From NCBI GenBank assembly GCA_964035575.1, contig OZ037933.1, positions 806,001 to 870,000 of the forward strand: a stretch of 64,000 nucleotides of DNA. The letters run 5' to 3'. Position 1 is the first letter of the stretch, and each line of letters begins with the position of its first letter. Positions 12,064 through 22,430 of the stretch are shown piece after piece. The translations under genes and the position numbers were made by a program. Source of the DNA: Rhynchopus sp. YZ270_cl-10. Taxonomy: Eukaryota > Euglenozoa > Diplonemea > Diplonemida > Diplonemidae. The notes beneath the pieces were generated by a model. It did not search any database and was not told the DNA's origin. It saw only the letters and a list, made by a program, of their open reading frames with translations.

Positions 12064-12268
12064 TCCCTTTCAATCGACCCTCTCCCCTCTCCCCACAATT
12101 ATCACCCCTTTCCTCAGCACCCCCATACTCCCCCACCTACACTACCTCAACCCCTTCCTCCTCTCGCTTTACCCCCCTCTCCCCCTTCTTTGGGGGGGAG
12201 AAAAAGAAGGAATTTAAAAAAAAGCAGAGAAGCTTTTTGTTGATTATCCTCTTCTTCCTATTAACCGC

Positions 12269-12306
12269 CTTTCCTCTCCTCTCCCCCCTCCCCTCCCCTT
12301 TGTTAG
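12269..12306 (+). promoter_or_regulatory. Putative trans-splice acceptor of the kinesin-like gene
   Basis: A nearly pure C/T tract of more than 30 nt ends in TTTGTTAG (AG at 12305-12306), 43 nt before the ATG at 12350. One of the clearest acceptor-like tracts in the window. Confidence 0.6.
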
Positions 12307-12349
12307 CTTCTATCTGGGTAGAATTCTACCAAAAAAAAAATTCTAAACA

Positions 12350-15300
12350 ATGAGGTCATCTTCTTCTAGAGCAAAACGGGGTAAAGAGGTCCCTGCATGG
12401 GAGAGAGATGGAAGGGAGATGAAGGGCCTGCCTCTACCGCATTCAAAGCACCGCAGTGGGAGCAGCTCCGGCAGCGCCTCGAGCACCACCAGCCACATCC
12501 ACCATCGGTCTGCCTCTGCAGCCTCCGTCGTTGCACCGCCTCCTCCGGCCCCTCCTTCTCCCCCTCCCCCTCCCCCCGCTTCTCGCCCCACCACTCCGCA
12601 ACGAAGCTGTCTGGTTACAGTTCTTAGAGTGCGTCCAACGCTTCCCTTAGAAACCCCTACACCACGTCTTCAACCAGATTGTGTAGACTCTACAGTAACC
12701 ATAGCAGGGCGGCATGGGAGCACACATAGTACGGTGTATCCTGCTGATGCGGTGTTTGGCCCTTCTGCGCCGCAATGTGATGTGAATGGGGCGTTGTGTA
12801 TTGAAACGGTGCCGATTGCGTTTGGGGGAGGGTCTGCCGCGGTGGTTTGTGTAGGTGGGGTACGGAGTGGAAAGACGTCGGCAATGTTTGCAGGTCCAGA
12901 CGAAATTTTGGATCCATATTCAAACGCATCAGGCTGGCCGGTAGATGGAAGCCAAGGCATGCAAGCACATCATGGTGGTGTTGTTCCTGCATTTGTCGCA
13001 GACGTTGTGCGAAGGGTGGCAGATCTTAGCATATACGATATCCAGGTCACAGCCAGTCTGATTGCAGGCATTGGGGACACCTTGGTTGATCTGATTGACC
13101 CTACCACCACTCCGACCATCAGAGAAACCCAACCGGACCTCCCTAAGCTTCTCTCTGTCGCAGAGAGGGAGTTGTTATGTCCACAGGATTTTCCAGCGTT
13201 GTGGAGCGCTGTGCGTGGCGGGGTACCTCACGGTGCTCATTTTGTGGTGTGTACCGTCACGGTGACGAGGGTGGATAGGAGGAACGGTGCAGTGTCTACT
13301 GGGAAGGTTCTGTTTGCGGATACGGCAGCGCCTGAGGAGGGGAGGCATGCAAGCACCAATGTTGCATCTCTGTCGAAAGTTGCTCAGGCAATAGGAAGTA
13401 TTGATCCTTCTATGGACGCATCGCGTACATTTGTACCGTGGAGGGAATGTCGTTTGACCAGAGTGATGCAATGTGTATTAGGGACATCCGGAGGGGTGCC
13501 ACGATTGGTGTTGCTTGGCATGTTGTCTCCGTCCGCTGAAATGTTGCAGGAGGCTGCTTCTGTCGCTTCAATGGTAGCCATGGCAACAAAGCAGCGTAGA
13601 GGTGGGGTCGCCCCTCCCGAAGATATCCGAGGCCTAGCAAAACGCCTGCAAACCCGGTTGAACGTGCTTTCACAGAGTCATCACGCGAGATGGGTCGAAT
13701 CGCGTGAAGAAACGGTAACGTTACGGAGAGATAACGAGGTGCTTCGTGCCTCTCTTGCGGAGGCGAGGAGAGATGTCTTGCGGTTGGAGGAGGAGCATGC
13801 ACAGCAGGAGCCTGTCAGAGGGGAGCAGCGTAGAGGAAACCAAGGGTTGCTCCATCTGCTTCAGGTCTTGGCGAGCCATAGAGTGGTCCGTCCTGAGGCT
13901 GGTGCAGGTACTGCTGGGGTGATAGGGCAGTTGGTGTCGCAGTTGGTCACCCGAGAGAGGTTGTTGCCAGGTGCAGGGGAGGTGCGGTGTATGTCCGGTG
14001 CACGCTGGGCGGAGACGTTGCATGAGCTAGCGACGGCAGACCCGGCAGTGATCCCTTCGTCAGATCCGAGGTCGGATGCGCAGCCGTTGCTTCTTGCAGC
14101 GGATCGGGAAGGGTTTGCAAGATGGTGGGCGGAAGGGAGGCAGCCGCAGCAGCAGCAGCAGCAGCCACACACCCCCATCAACCTGGACAGCCTGCAGCAA
14201 AGGATGCGGACCGTGCGCGATGGGATGCAAGGGGGCTACCCGGAGAGGGTAGGCGACGTGCTGTCCACCGCCCCGTCGGTCCCTCCGCGTGTAGGGTTGG
14301 AAGGGGACATACAGAACGCGTTGGCATCTGTCGCAGAAGTGTTGGAGCAAAGGGCGGTGCGGACTCCAGAAGGGGGTGGTGGTCATGGTCAGCAGTATCC
14401 ACATGGTGGTGGCGGTGGTGTGCACGCTGGACGGGAGGTGGAGAGGTTGCACAGAGAGCACAGAGAGCAAAGGGAGCAGGACCTGCCACGTGACCTGCCA
14501 CATGACCTGCCACCCCAGGACACACGCAGTCATGTGTGGGAGTTGCGCGATGCGTCGCCTCCTGCGTTGCAGGTGGGAGGGGAAGGGTATGCAGGTGGTG
14601 TGCCTGTGGGGGTGCATGCGGCAGGTGTGGTGCACGGTCAGACGTATCGGCAGGGTGGTGGTGGTGGTGGTGGTGGTGGTGGTGGTGGTGGTGGTGGTGG
14701 TGGTGGTGGTGGTGGTGGTGGTGGTGGTGGTGGTGGTGGTGGTGGTGGTGGTGGTGGTGGTGGTGGTGTGGAGAGGGAAGTGCTGTCACAGAGCCTTCAG
14801 CAGTACCACCCCAGCCAGGTGGGCCAGCACAGCAGCCAGAGCCACAGCCAGCCCCAGCAAGGGATGAACCAGTTCACCCCGGTGCAGCTCACACAGCCGG
14901 AGGAGCACCCAGGCACGCTCTCGGATGAGTTGGAGTATGTCCAATCCTTTTTTTTTTTCTTCAAAATTTTTTCATGCGGCCATGATCGTATTTCCAAGGC
15001 CACTGAGAACTGCCATACCTGTACTCTGCTGTTCTGGCTGTGTCGAAGTCATCTCTAAGGTGTGGATGCGAAAGTGAAATGCTTAGCGTCCAACACTGCC
15101 CTATACCCTTTCCGCTGCTGCCCCTTTGCATCCCGGGGATTCCATGTGGTCCGACGCTGATTTTTTTCTCTCTTTAAAGGGCACCTTTTCCAGAGGGCAA
15201 AGTAGCTGCAGAAGTCGTGGTCGTAGTCGCAGGAGTAGTGGCAGGAGTAGTGGCGGGTACAGGAGGAATCGTATTGTGCGCAATTCACGCAGTACTTGGG

Positions 15301-16095
15301 TGGGCGCCCGTGTGGGTCTGCTTGTACACCTCCAGTTGCTTCGCAAACCTAGCGCTAGCGACGTTGTGGTGAAGGCCCAACAGCCTCATCTGAGCCCCTG
15401 TTTGCTGGTGGTGCGTCGTCATGTTTCATGTACCTCCTGGCATTGGTGTCTTTGGGAAGAACGAGTGAGGAGAAGGAGTGTGGAAGATACATTCATCTCA
15501 AAAATGGGACTTTTTTTTTTGTTTGTTTGCACCAGTCTTTTTTTTATTTGTTCACCTCTGGCAATGCTATTACCTCGGAAAAGAGTATTGCTCTACTGAA
15601 AACACCACAGAGTCCCAAAAAATGCATTAGACTTAGAAATTTCAATTTAGAATCAAACGGAGCCTAAATTACCGGTGTAGGCCCCCTACTCTTTGCGGGT
15701 TAATGAACCTTTAATTAGATAAAAAATACGTTCAGAATCAACCACAATAGTAGTCTTTCCCCTATCACCCTCCGCCCCTCCCCAACAGATGGTCTCTCTC
15801 CCCCGACCCGCCTGTGCCAGAGAGCGCACGGTCGCAGCAGGATGGCTTTACACCGGGGTCACCGCAGGAGCTGACGAAGCTGCAGATGCTGGCTGAGTCG
15901 GGTGCTAAGATGATGGAGGAACTGGCGCAGGCAGCTGGCCCGGAGGGTGGCTTCAGGAGAGGAGGAGGAGGAGGAGGTGGTGGTGGTGTGAACGTGGAGG
16001 GTGCATGTGTGCAGGGTGCAGGCGCTGAGGGTTCTGCACAGCAAGCGAAACGGACACCAAGGTTCCAGTTCGCACAGCCAGTATCGCATCCGTGA
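12350..16095 (+). CDS. Divergent kinesin-like motor protein
   Basis: Two exons, 12350-14934 and 15789-16095 (intron 854 nt, donor GTATGT, acceptor CCCCAACAG, phase 2), give 963 residues. A Ser/Pro-rich head precedes a kinesin-type motor at about 88-412: VLRVRP (beta 1), YPADAVFGPSAPQCDV, P-loop GGVRSGKTS (~169-177), FVPWRECRLTRVMQ (~361-374) and VLLGMLSPSAEMLQEAASVA, matching the usual order. Switch I (SSRSH) is replaced by PHGAHF and switch II (DLAGSE) by DTAAPE, so ATPase cycling may be altered or lost. A coiled coil follows (~425-490), then low-complexity Gln, His and Gly, including ~37 glycines from a GGT run. Exon 2 encodes a helical segment and a Gly-rich tail ending QFAQPVSHP. Microtubule binding is inferred from the fold only. 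Confidence 0.85.
14656..14767 (+). repeat. (GGT)n coding microsatellite
   Basis: About 37 uninterrupted GGT codons inside the kinesin-like gene, encoding poly-glycine at about residues 770-806. Long Trp, Val and His open frames in other phases are artefacts. Confidence 0.97.
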
Positions 16096-16302
16096 TGTGG
16101 GTGGTGGGGTTTGCATTTTTTTAACATAAAACATATTGTGTCAAAGAAGAGAGAGACACAGAAATTCAGCAAGAACGGTGCTGTATAAGATGTGCATTCA
16201 AAAAAATACCCTTTTCAACCTACCTTCCTTCACCCCCCCTGTAAGGGTAACCGTAGGTGAAGTAAGGTATAGTATTGAAATCGATGTGGGGGGGGAGTAA
16301 AG

Positions 16303-16478
16303 GGTCAATTTTACAAAACCAGATTTTGAGGAAAATTTTAGCCGAAAATGGGCCCCACGTATAAGTAACCGGGCTCATATTTCTCAAAATTTAAGTGGCC
16401 AAAAAATTGTCCAATTTTCGAGATTGACCCCACCACTGCACGGGCGGATCCCAAAAATGCAAATAAGGACCCTTTTTA
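16303..16478. repeat. Dispersed GACCCCACC block
   Basis: About 175 bp, closely matched by 39641-39811 in the same orientation, with its end part again at 39560-39610. The hallmark is GATTGACCCCACCACTGCAC followed by a GGGCGGATCCC-type motif. The same hallmark recurs at about 50682, 62035, 62210 and 62415, and in the opposite orientation (GTGGTGGGGTCA) at about 33375, 33575 and 33750. Confidence 0.85.
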
Positions 16479-16896
16479 ATTTGTTCTCTTGAAATGTATA
16501 ATTTCATGTTTTCGCGAAAAATATAACAACTGATCCCTACAAGGGTTGAAGGAAGGTGGTTGAAAATAACAATAACAACAAGAACAACTAATTGCTAAGG
16601 AAAAACGGGTGTGCTGTGGAAAACTCCGCGCGATTTTCGAACACGCCGAGCCTGCCGAGCCGACGTCCAACAACGCTATCGAGCAGATGGTGCTGGATGA
16701 AGAGGACAGCCCCCCCTTCTTGAACGTTTCAGATGCTGGCGTCCCAGTGGGTCTGGCAGCGTACGAAGAGCGTTAGCATACCTGCAGAAGAGCAGAATGC
16801 TGGGCGTGTTGTAGATTATTTCTACAGGATGGAGTTCCACATCACACCCCGTTTTTTTTCCGATAGCAATTACTTGTTTTGTATTCCCTAAGAAAT

Positions 16897-16984
16897 CCAC
16901 CTGATTGTTTTATCCCGCGTAGAGTCGCGCATCGGACCGTTTATGCCCCTGTACGTGCCAATACGTGAGGTAAAAACCAGGTGG
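16897..16984. mobile_element. Foldback MITE-like element, copy 1
   Basis: Ends CCACCTGATTGTTTTA and TAAAAACCAGGTGG form an imperfect terminal inverted repeat. A second copy is at 59049-59160 with a cleaner stem. No coding capacity. Confidence 0.7.
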
Positions 16985-17930
16985 AGAAAAGGTGTATAAA
17001 TGATCCCTTGAGGATTAGAATCATCCTGACAACTTTCCATAGATCTGTGTGTGCACGAGAGGGCACATTTCAATCTTTCAATATTGATTTTTTTCTTCTT
17101 TTTTGTATGAAGTACTTTTATACCTTTTAAGGGCTAGATTCCCCCCCCCCCTCAGACCCCTTCCCCACTCTCCCATTCCCCACCCACCCTTTTTAGTGAG
17201 AACAAAACACACAACGTGGATTTTAACTTTGAGTACAGTAGGTCAAGAAACTTGGCGACCAAATGAGTATTGGCGGATTTTTGGGGGTTTTCATTGCAAT
17301 TTGCGACTTTTTTTGGTCGCCAATAGTACTTGCCCTACTGTAGTTACAAAACTTGAGGTGACTTAGAATATGATCTTTAGAGACGTTAGAAGTTTGGGTT
17401 TCATGTCACGAGCGGGTTTTGTATTTCAAGTGACTTCTGTTGGTGTCATCCAAAAGAAAAAATACAAAGCAAAACAAAACAAAACAAATATTATAGTGGA
17501 GTTCATCCTCGGGTGTCTACACTAATACAACCAAGTTTTCAAACAAAAACGAAATAGATACGTTCAGTTCTAGAATAAGATTGCATACACCGTATGCCCC
17601 ACAGCCCCCCTCTCTCTCCCTCTTTATTCTCTTTTCTCCGCGACCGCTTTGAGCGGAGCAGCTTCCCTGCGTGAGAGATACCTAGACAATGCCACTACAA
17701 AATAGTTTCACAAAAAAAGTTTGAAATTTTTTCTTCCGCCCCCCGACTTATAGGCTACGACGTCCAGTATTGACTGCACCATGCTCATCCTTGAGCACTG
17801 CATCGTGATAAAATTACGAACTCCAGCTGGGGGAGTGGGGGATGTGACATTATCCCAGAGAACGTCAGTTGTGTAATTCTACGCGGCTGATGCTGTGCAG
17901 GCTTTGCCTGTGGTTGCCGTACCAGCTTTG

Positions 17931-17965
17931 TTGTCCTCCACACCTCCACCCCCACCACCGCACAG
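17931..17965 (+). promoter_or_regulatory. Putative trans-splice acceptor of the LRR gene
   Basis: A C/T-rich tract ends in CCACCGCACAG (AG at 17964-17965), 23 nt before the ATG at 17989. This favours 17989 over in-frame sequence further upstream. Confidence 0.5.
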
Positions 17966-17988
17966 AGCACAAACCACAACAAAACGCA

Positions 17989-19131
17989 ATGGACCTGAAC
18001 ATCAAGGGTTTCGACACGAATCAGCACACAGTCGAGGTGGGTGCAGATGACACAGTGGAAGACTTGCGGCGGAAGGTGGCGTCTGCAATGGGGTTGCCTG
18101 AAGACGGCTTTTGCATGAATTTCGGAGGCGAAGCGATGGGAGCAGGAGCGGACATGACGCAGCTGAGTGCTGGGGACACAATCTTGTTGAAGACGACGAA
18201 GCGGCAAGAAGCCATTGCAGAGCTTCATGCGTTGGGTGAGACTGACCTGACGGCCGAGAGGTTGAAGAGTGTGGAGGATCCTGAGGTGGCGTGTTTGCTT
18301 CTGCAGGCGGAGGTTGCAACTGTCATTCCGAAAGGGTTATTGTCAGGCACTTCGTTGACGAAACTTGATCTCAGTGCTGAGTCCATTGTGACACACATTG
18401 GAGGCCACTTCCTGTTAGGGTGTACCACGTTGACAAGTATCGACCTCTCTGGTTTGAGCAATGTGACGCACGTTGGTGATAATTTTCTTAGGGACTGCGG
18501 CAGCATCACGACCCTGGATTTGCCGCCACTCAGCAACGTGACGCAGATTAATCACAGCTTTCTCCACGGCTGCAAGAGCCTAACCACCATCAATTTATCT
18601 TCACTCAGCAATGTGACAGGTATTAGTCCATACTTCCTATCCGACTGCGACAGTTTAACCTCGGTCGATTTGCCCCCACTCTTCAGCAACGTGACGCGGA
18701 TTGATCACTGCTTTCTCCACGGCTGCAAGAGCCTAACCACCGTCAATTTATCTTCACTCAGCAATGTGACAGGTGTTAGTTCATACTTCCTATACAACTG
18801 CGACAGTTTAACCTCTGTCGATTTGACACCACTCAGCAACGTGACGCGGATTGGTAGCCTCTTTCTTTATGGCTGCAACAGCTTAACGACCCTCGATTTG
18901 TCACCACTCAGCAGAACTACGGTTATTGAAAAAGTATTTAGGGGTGATACCACGGGCTTTGTCGCCGAGTGCGCTTCGTTGATGAGCATTTACCTTTACG
19001 GCTGCAGCAGTGTTGTGTCCAACGAAGTGAGGAAGTGCAAGCTGAGTGAGCTTGAGGTTGCAGTACGTCCGAAACGAAGCAGAGACGAGTCCCCCGAGCA
19101 ACGCCAGAAGCGACGGAGGCACGCACAATGA
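17989..19131 (+). CDS. Ubiquitin-like + leucine-rich-repeat protein
   Basis: A 380-residue, single-exon protein. Residues 1-72 (MDLNIKGFDTNQHTVEVGAD onward) follow the ubiquitin-like beta-grasp pattern, with no C-terminal diglycine, so it is an interaction domain rather than a conjugated modifier. From about 110 to 340 there are some eight LRRs of 23-25 residues of the BspA type (LSNVTxIxxxFLxxCxSLTxxxL). The last ~20 residues (PKRSRDESPEQRQKRRR) look like a nuclear localisation signal. There is no signal peptide, so the NVT sequons are unlikely to be glycosylated. Two adjacent LRRs are duplicated as a ~48-residue unit; one copy has an extra Phe (PPLFSNVT). The nuclear role is inferred only from the tail. 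The WD40 gene at 52528 has the same kind of N-terminus. Confidence 0.9.
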   Translation: MDLNIKGFDTNQHTVEVGADDTVEDLRRKVASAMGLPEDGFCMNFGGEAMGAGADMTQLSAGDTILLKTTKRQEAIAELHALGETDLTAERLKSVEDPEVACLLLQAEVATVIPKGLLSGTSLTKLDLSAESIVTHIGGHFLLGCTTLTSIDLSGLSNVTHVGDNFLRDCGSITTLDLPPLSNVTQINHSFLHGCKSLTTINLSSLSNVTGISPYFLSDCDSLTSVDLPPLFSNVTRIDHCFLHGCKSLTTVNLSSLSNVTGVSSYFLYNCDSLTSVDLTPLSNVTRIGSLFLYGCNSLTTLDLSPLSRTTVIEKVFRGDTTGFVAECASLMSIYLYGCSSVVSNEVRKCKLSELEVAVRPKRSRDESPEQRQKRRRHAQ

Positions 19132-19569
19132 CGACGTGCACGACGACACTTTGCCATGCCATGCCACGCACACTTGACAAGCAGTTATCGTTAGCACTTT
19201 GTGCCTGCCATTGCACTTGCCGTCATGACAAGCGTCGCTGCGTGGTGTTGGTGGCAAGGTAGCACCCCGAGACATTTGTAAGGATTAGTTACCCCTCTTG
19301 CCGCAAACACTACAAAAGACACCAACTCTTGCTCTGTCGTCCCCGCCTTCTAATCCGCTAACTGGCCACTGGAAAATTTTCCAAAAAAAAAAAAAAAAAA
19401 AAAAACTTGCCATACTTCCTCTGACTGGACTCCCCTCACTCCCACTACACAACCCACACACTTTTCATCAGAGTTACACCCCCCCCTTGGCACAACGCCA
19501 TTTTATTAAAACCCTTAAACCCTTCCTCTTCTTTTGGGGTTTTTATATCTCTCTCATCGACCACCATTT
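19132..19569. other. Short intergenic spacer
   Basis: No gene or hairpin module seen; one A-run of about 22 near 19382-19404. Confidence 0.6.
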
Positions 19570-19602
19570 CATTTTATTTTCTCTCAACTTCTTCCACCGT
19601 AG
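19570..19602 (+). promoter_or_regulatory. Putative trans-splice acceptor of the TBC gene
   Basis: TTTTATTTTCTCTCAACTTC-type tract ending CCACCGTAG (AG at 19601-19602), 79 nt before the ATG at 19682. Confidence 0.5.
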
Positions 19603-19681
19603 CAACTTCCGCCAAAACACCACGCCACCGTCCCATACACATCACCAAAACTCAAATTAGAACAGTACTCATTTCGTACAC

Positions 19682-20856
19682 ATGATGTACAAATTCAGCC
19701 AAACTGCGAAACCACGTGTAGAAGAGGACACTCCCGAGGATGAGTTTAGCAGGGAGCTTGAGGCGGAGATGCTTATCGACATTGACCGGCTACGCGATTC
19801 GAGTCGATACGGCATTCCTGCGTCGCGACGCGCGCAGGTGTGGAAATACCTCCTCGGGGTCACCACAGTCGACAAGCGGGAGGAGCTGACCCTCGCGCGC
19901 AAGCGAGAAGAGGAGTACCTGATGTACAGCGCCTTCCATGGGGACCCGCCGCTGTTGGCTGAGAGTGTCGAGGTGTTTCATGAGCTGTATGGGGAGGTGG
20001 CTGCGGTGGCGTCGAATCGCATGCACTTCAGAGGCGTGATGAGGGTGTTTTTGAAGAGCCAGCATACGTTGGTCGAGGAGGTGTGCGCGACAGGGACGGA
20101 GACCTGCTGGCTGCACGCTGCGGTGCAAGCGTTGCACGTCTTCCTGATGGTGATGGACAGCATCACCGACGTGCACTTTGCCTTTTCGAAGTTCATGCTT
20201 AGGTTCTATGATGCGCGGTTTCTCGCGAATGTGCGTGCTCGGGTGGCGCAGCTGAGCATGCTCTTCCGTTACACCCAGCCCGCCTTAGCCCAGTCCTTCG
20301 AGAACGAAGCAATATACCCGAACGAATGGGCCCTCGGATGGGTCGCTGGGATGCTAGCAGGGGCGCTGCCGTTTGAGAATGTGATTCGTCTCTGGGATAC
20401 CTACCTCAGTGAGACCGGGGGTGAGGTGTGTGATTTTTTATTTTTCTTCCCTTCGTCCAATGTGCGGTGAGGTGTTTGCACTTTATTTTTCAATTTCTCT
20501 TTTGCTTTCAACCACGGATGGTTAGTATCCTAATATTCAGGTATAGAATATTGTACACTGTCTTTGGGATCAGACGAGGGGTTAACGAATGGGGTTTTGT
20601 GTTGTATTATGGGAAAGGTCACCAAATATTTGGGATTTACTTCTTCTTTACATTCCCACACCTCCTGCAGGCACCCTTGCATGTGTACGTCTGCCTTGCG
20701 TTGCTACAGTACCACTCTGAAAAGCTGATGGAGCTCGAACGCGCGGAGATCCTAGAGTTCCTTGCGAAGCTCCCGCCCACCCCGATCGAGAAGGTGACGA
20801 ACCTGGCTGTCAGCGTTTGCGAGGATGTGCTGTCTCGCAAGCTCCTGGTCGTGTAG
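19682..20856 (+). CDS. TBC-domain protein, probably catalytically degenerate
   Basis: Two exons, 19682-20425 and 20671-20856 (intron 245 nt, donor GTGTGT, acceptor CCTGCAG, phase 0), give 309 residues. The TBC (Rab-GAP) family is recognised by RYGIPASRRAQVWKYLLG (~40-57), the C-terminal half with EWALGWVAGMLAGALPF and VIRLWDTYLSE, and exon 2 continuing APLHVYVCLALLQYH. Active TBC proteins use an arginine finger in IxxDxxR and a glutamine finger in YxQ. I find neither: the corresponding regions read VASNRMHFRGVMRVF and TCWLHAAVQAL. It may bind a Rab without stimulating GTP hydrolysis (inference). The intron carries an H3 hairpin module. MMYK offers two adjacent Met starts. Confidence 0.87.
20459..20492 (+). 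repeat. H3 hairpin module inside the TBC intron
   Basis: AATGTGCGGTGAGGTGTTTGCACTTT matches the 3' half of family H3 in sense orientation. It lies in the 245 nt intron at 20426-20670. Confidence 0.55.
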
Positions 20857-21444
20857 CATTGGCAGCCCCACCCTCAGCAATGTGATAGGCAAAGGGTGAG
20901 GAGGGAATCCCCTTGAGGAAGATCTGGGGGTATCTCCATGGGGAAGCGAACAACAAAACAACCTTTATTTATTTTCCCCCTTTTCGTTTATAGTCTTTTG
21001 AGACAAACAAGCAAAGAGAAAAACGAGTCTCTCGAGCATTTTAGAGGGCAGTACCTCTCGGTACTGCCTCGGTACAGAGCCTCTCTCTGCGTCCGATGAA
21101 CGGTGAGGCGTTTGCACTTTCAACGCCTCTTATAAGGTGGCCAAGCATACAGAGAAGTTTTGGAATCTTCTTGTTTTCGGATGTACACAATGTAGACAGT
21201 GTATGTGTACAGTCTATCCTCCCAAAGGTTTCGGGAGGGGCTTGGGTAAGGTTACCCGACAGTGAAACCGCAAAAGTAAAACCAAGACAAAGTCATTTAC
21301 TTCACTGTCGCGTAAAGGGTAAAGGGGGGGAGAGAGAGAGGTGCTGTGGGTAGCAAACATTGTGTGCCACCAAGACCTCTCCCTGCAGTCAGCGCTAGAA
21401 GCCCATACAGTGGCAAACAAAAAGGATTATCCTCCCCCTCTCCT
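20857..21444. other. Intergenic, H3 module and foldback
   Basis: No gene seen. Contains an H3 module at 21087-21126 and a small foldback near 21249-21311 whose ends CGACAGTGAA and TTCACTGTCG are perfectly complementary. Confidence 0.6.
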
Positions 21445-21494
21445 TTTTTTTTTTTTTTTGACTTATTTTGCCAAATTTCCCTTCAAAACCTCAG
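21445..21494 (+). promoter_or_regulatory. Putative trans-splice acceptor of SRP19
   Basis: A long T-run followed by TTCCCTTCAAAACCTCAG (AG at 21493-21494), about 110 nt before the ATG at 21606. Confidence 0.4.
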
Positions 21495-21605
21495 AAATAT
21501 ACAGAAAACAACGGGGAAAGGTATCACCCCTCCCCTTACGTGGCCATTGTCCACCCTTGAGCAGCCCGCACCACCCGGGGTAAGTTCCGTCCCCCACACT
21601 TCACA

Positions 21606-22430
21606 ATGCCTGTTCCTGGCGACTTCCCCGAGATCCACCCGAAACAGTACCAGATCCTGTACCCGCAGTACATGGAGAAGCTGATGTCGATAAACCAGGG
21701 GCGGCGAATGCCGAAGGAGAAGTGCATTGAGAACGTGCTGGCGATTGAGATGTACCAGGCGTGTCTGCAGCTTGGTGTCCCGGTGCACCTTGAGAACAAA
21801 GGCTACACACGGAATTCGACCGTCAGACGTGCCCGCCTCAGAGTGCTTCTCAAGGCACCTATGGATGAGCACTACGTGAAGAAGTCAGAGTTCGATGAAC
21901 AAACACGGCAGATCATAAATTCGGAGATCCCGAACAAGGTGTGTACCAAAAAAAGGGTGGGGTAGGTGACGGAGTGACAGGAGGGAGGTGCAGAGATGGG
22001 AAGTGCAATGTTTTTTTTTGGCAAATCACGGCGAGATGAGGACAGTACCATTCTCATCAGAGGCGTTCTTCTTCATAGATGCCTAAGTGAAGAGGCTTAA
22101 GTTCATATCCAGAGTCTCTCTAACCGGATCTATAGGAGTCCGAATGGATATATTGTGGTTCTCCAAGTTTTTGGATCACCCATAACTGACTTTCAACACA
22201 CTCATAATATGTAATTATACACATCATGGTAAACAATGTATCGGCTCAGGAATTATACATATTTTTTTGTTAACCCCACCACAATTACTACACCACAACC
22301 GCAGGACGTATTGATGGCGAAGATCGCAGAAGTGATCCCCACCCTGCCCTCACGCAACAAGCCGAAGGAGGAGGAACAGGCACAGATCATAACAACCGCC
22401 ACCGACAAGAAGAAGAAGAAGAAGAAGTGA
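21606..22430 (+). CDS. SRP19: Signal recognition particle subunit SRP19
   Basis: Two exons, 21606-21938 and 22305-22430 (intron 366 nt, donor GTGTGT, acceptor CCGCAG, phase 0), give 152 residues, close to the usual ~140-150. SRP19 binds the tips of SRP RNA helices 6 and 8 and promotes SRP54 loading for co-translational targeting to the ER. The hallmark block IYPxYxxxxxxxxxGRRxPxxxxxENP appears as LYPQYMEKLMSINQGRRMPK then ENVLAIEM. It is followed by LGVPVHLENKGYTR and RRARLRVLL, the RNA-binding strand region. Exon 2 gives the MAKIAEVIPTLPSR segment and a poly-lysine tail (seven Lys), typical of the family. The intron contains an H1 hairpin module. Confidence 0.93.
22078..22112 (+). repeat. 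H1 hairpin module inside the SRP19 intron
   Basis: GCCTAAGTGAAGAGGCTTAA followed by GTTCAT is a diverged copy of family H1, sense to the gene. Presence in an intron argues against these modules being obligate mRNA 3'-end signals. Confidence 0.7.

Larger units (their letters stand above)
9214..12268. other. Intergenic, repeats and hairpins
   Basis: No gene seen. Contents: a G-run near 9580-9600; a dispersed repeat at 9825-9875 (inverted copy at 40146-40196); a GCGCCGCAGGCGCACGG motif near 9912; the CATAGTAC array; H1 (10519-10556), H2 (10573-10630), H4 (10686-10730, 11812-11850), H5 (11100-11162) and H3 (11270-11316) modules; a duplicated 125 bp block (11484-11768); and a 38 bp foldback (11961-12063). 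Confidence 0.6.
16096..17930. other. Intergenic with dispersed repeats
   Basis: No gene seen. Holds a dispersed block at 16303-16478 (direct copy at 39641-39811), a foldback element at 16897-16984, an H4-like module at 17045-17085 and an H7 module at 17495-17543. Confidence 0.6.

Noticed and set aside
14178-14789. Poly-histidine antisense protein
   Set aside because: Reverse reading of the GGT run inside the kinesin gene.
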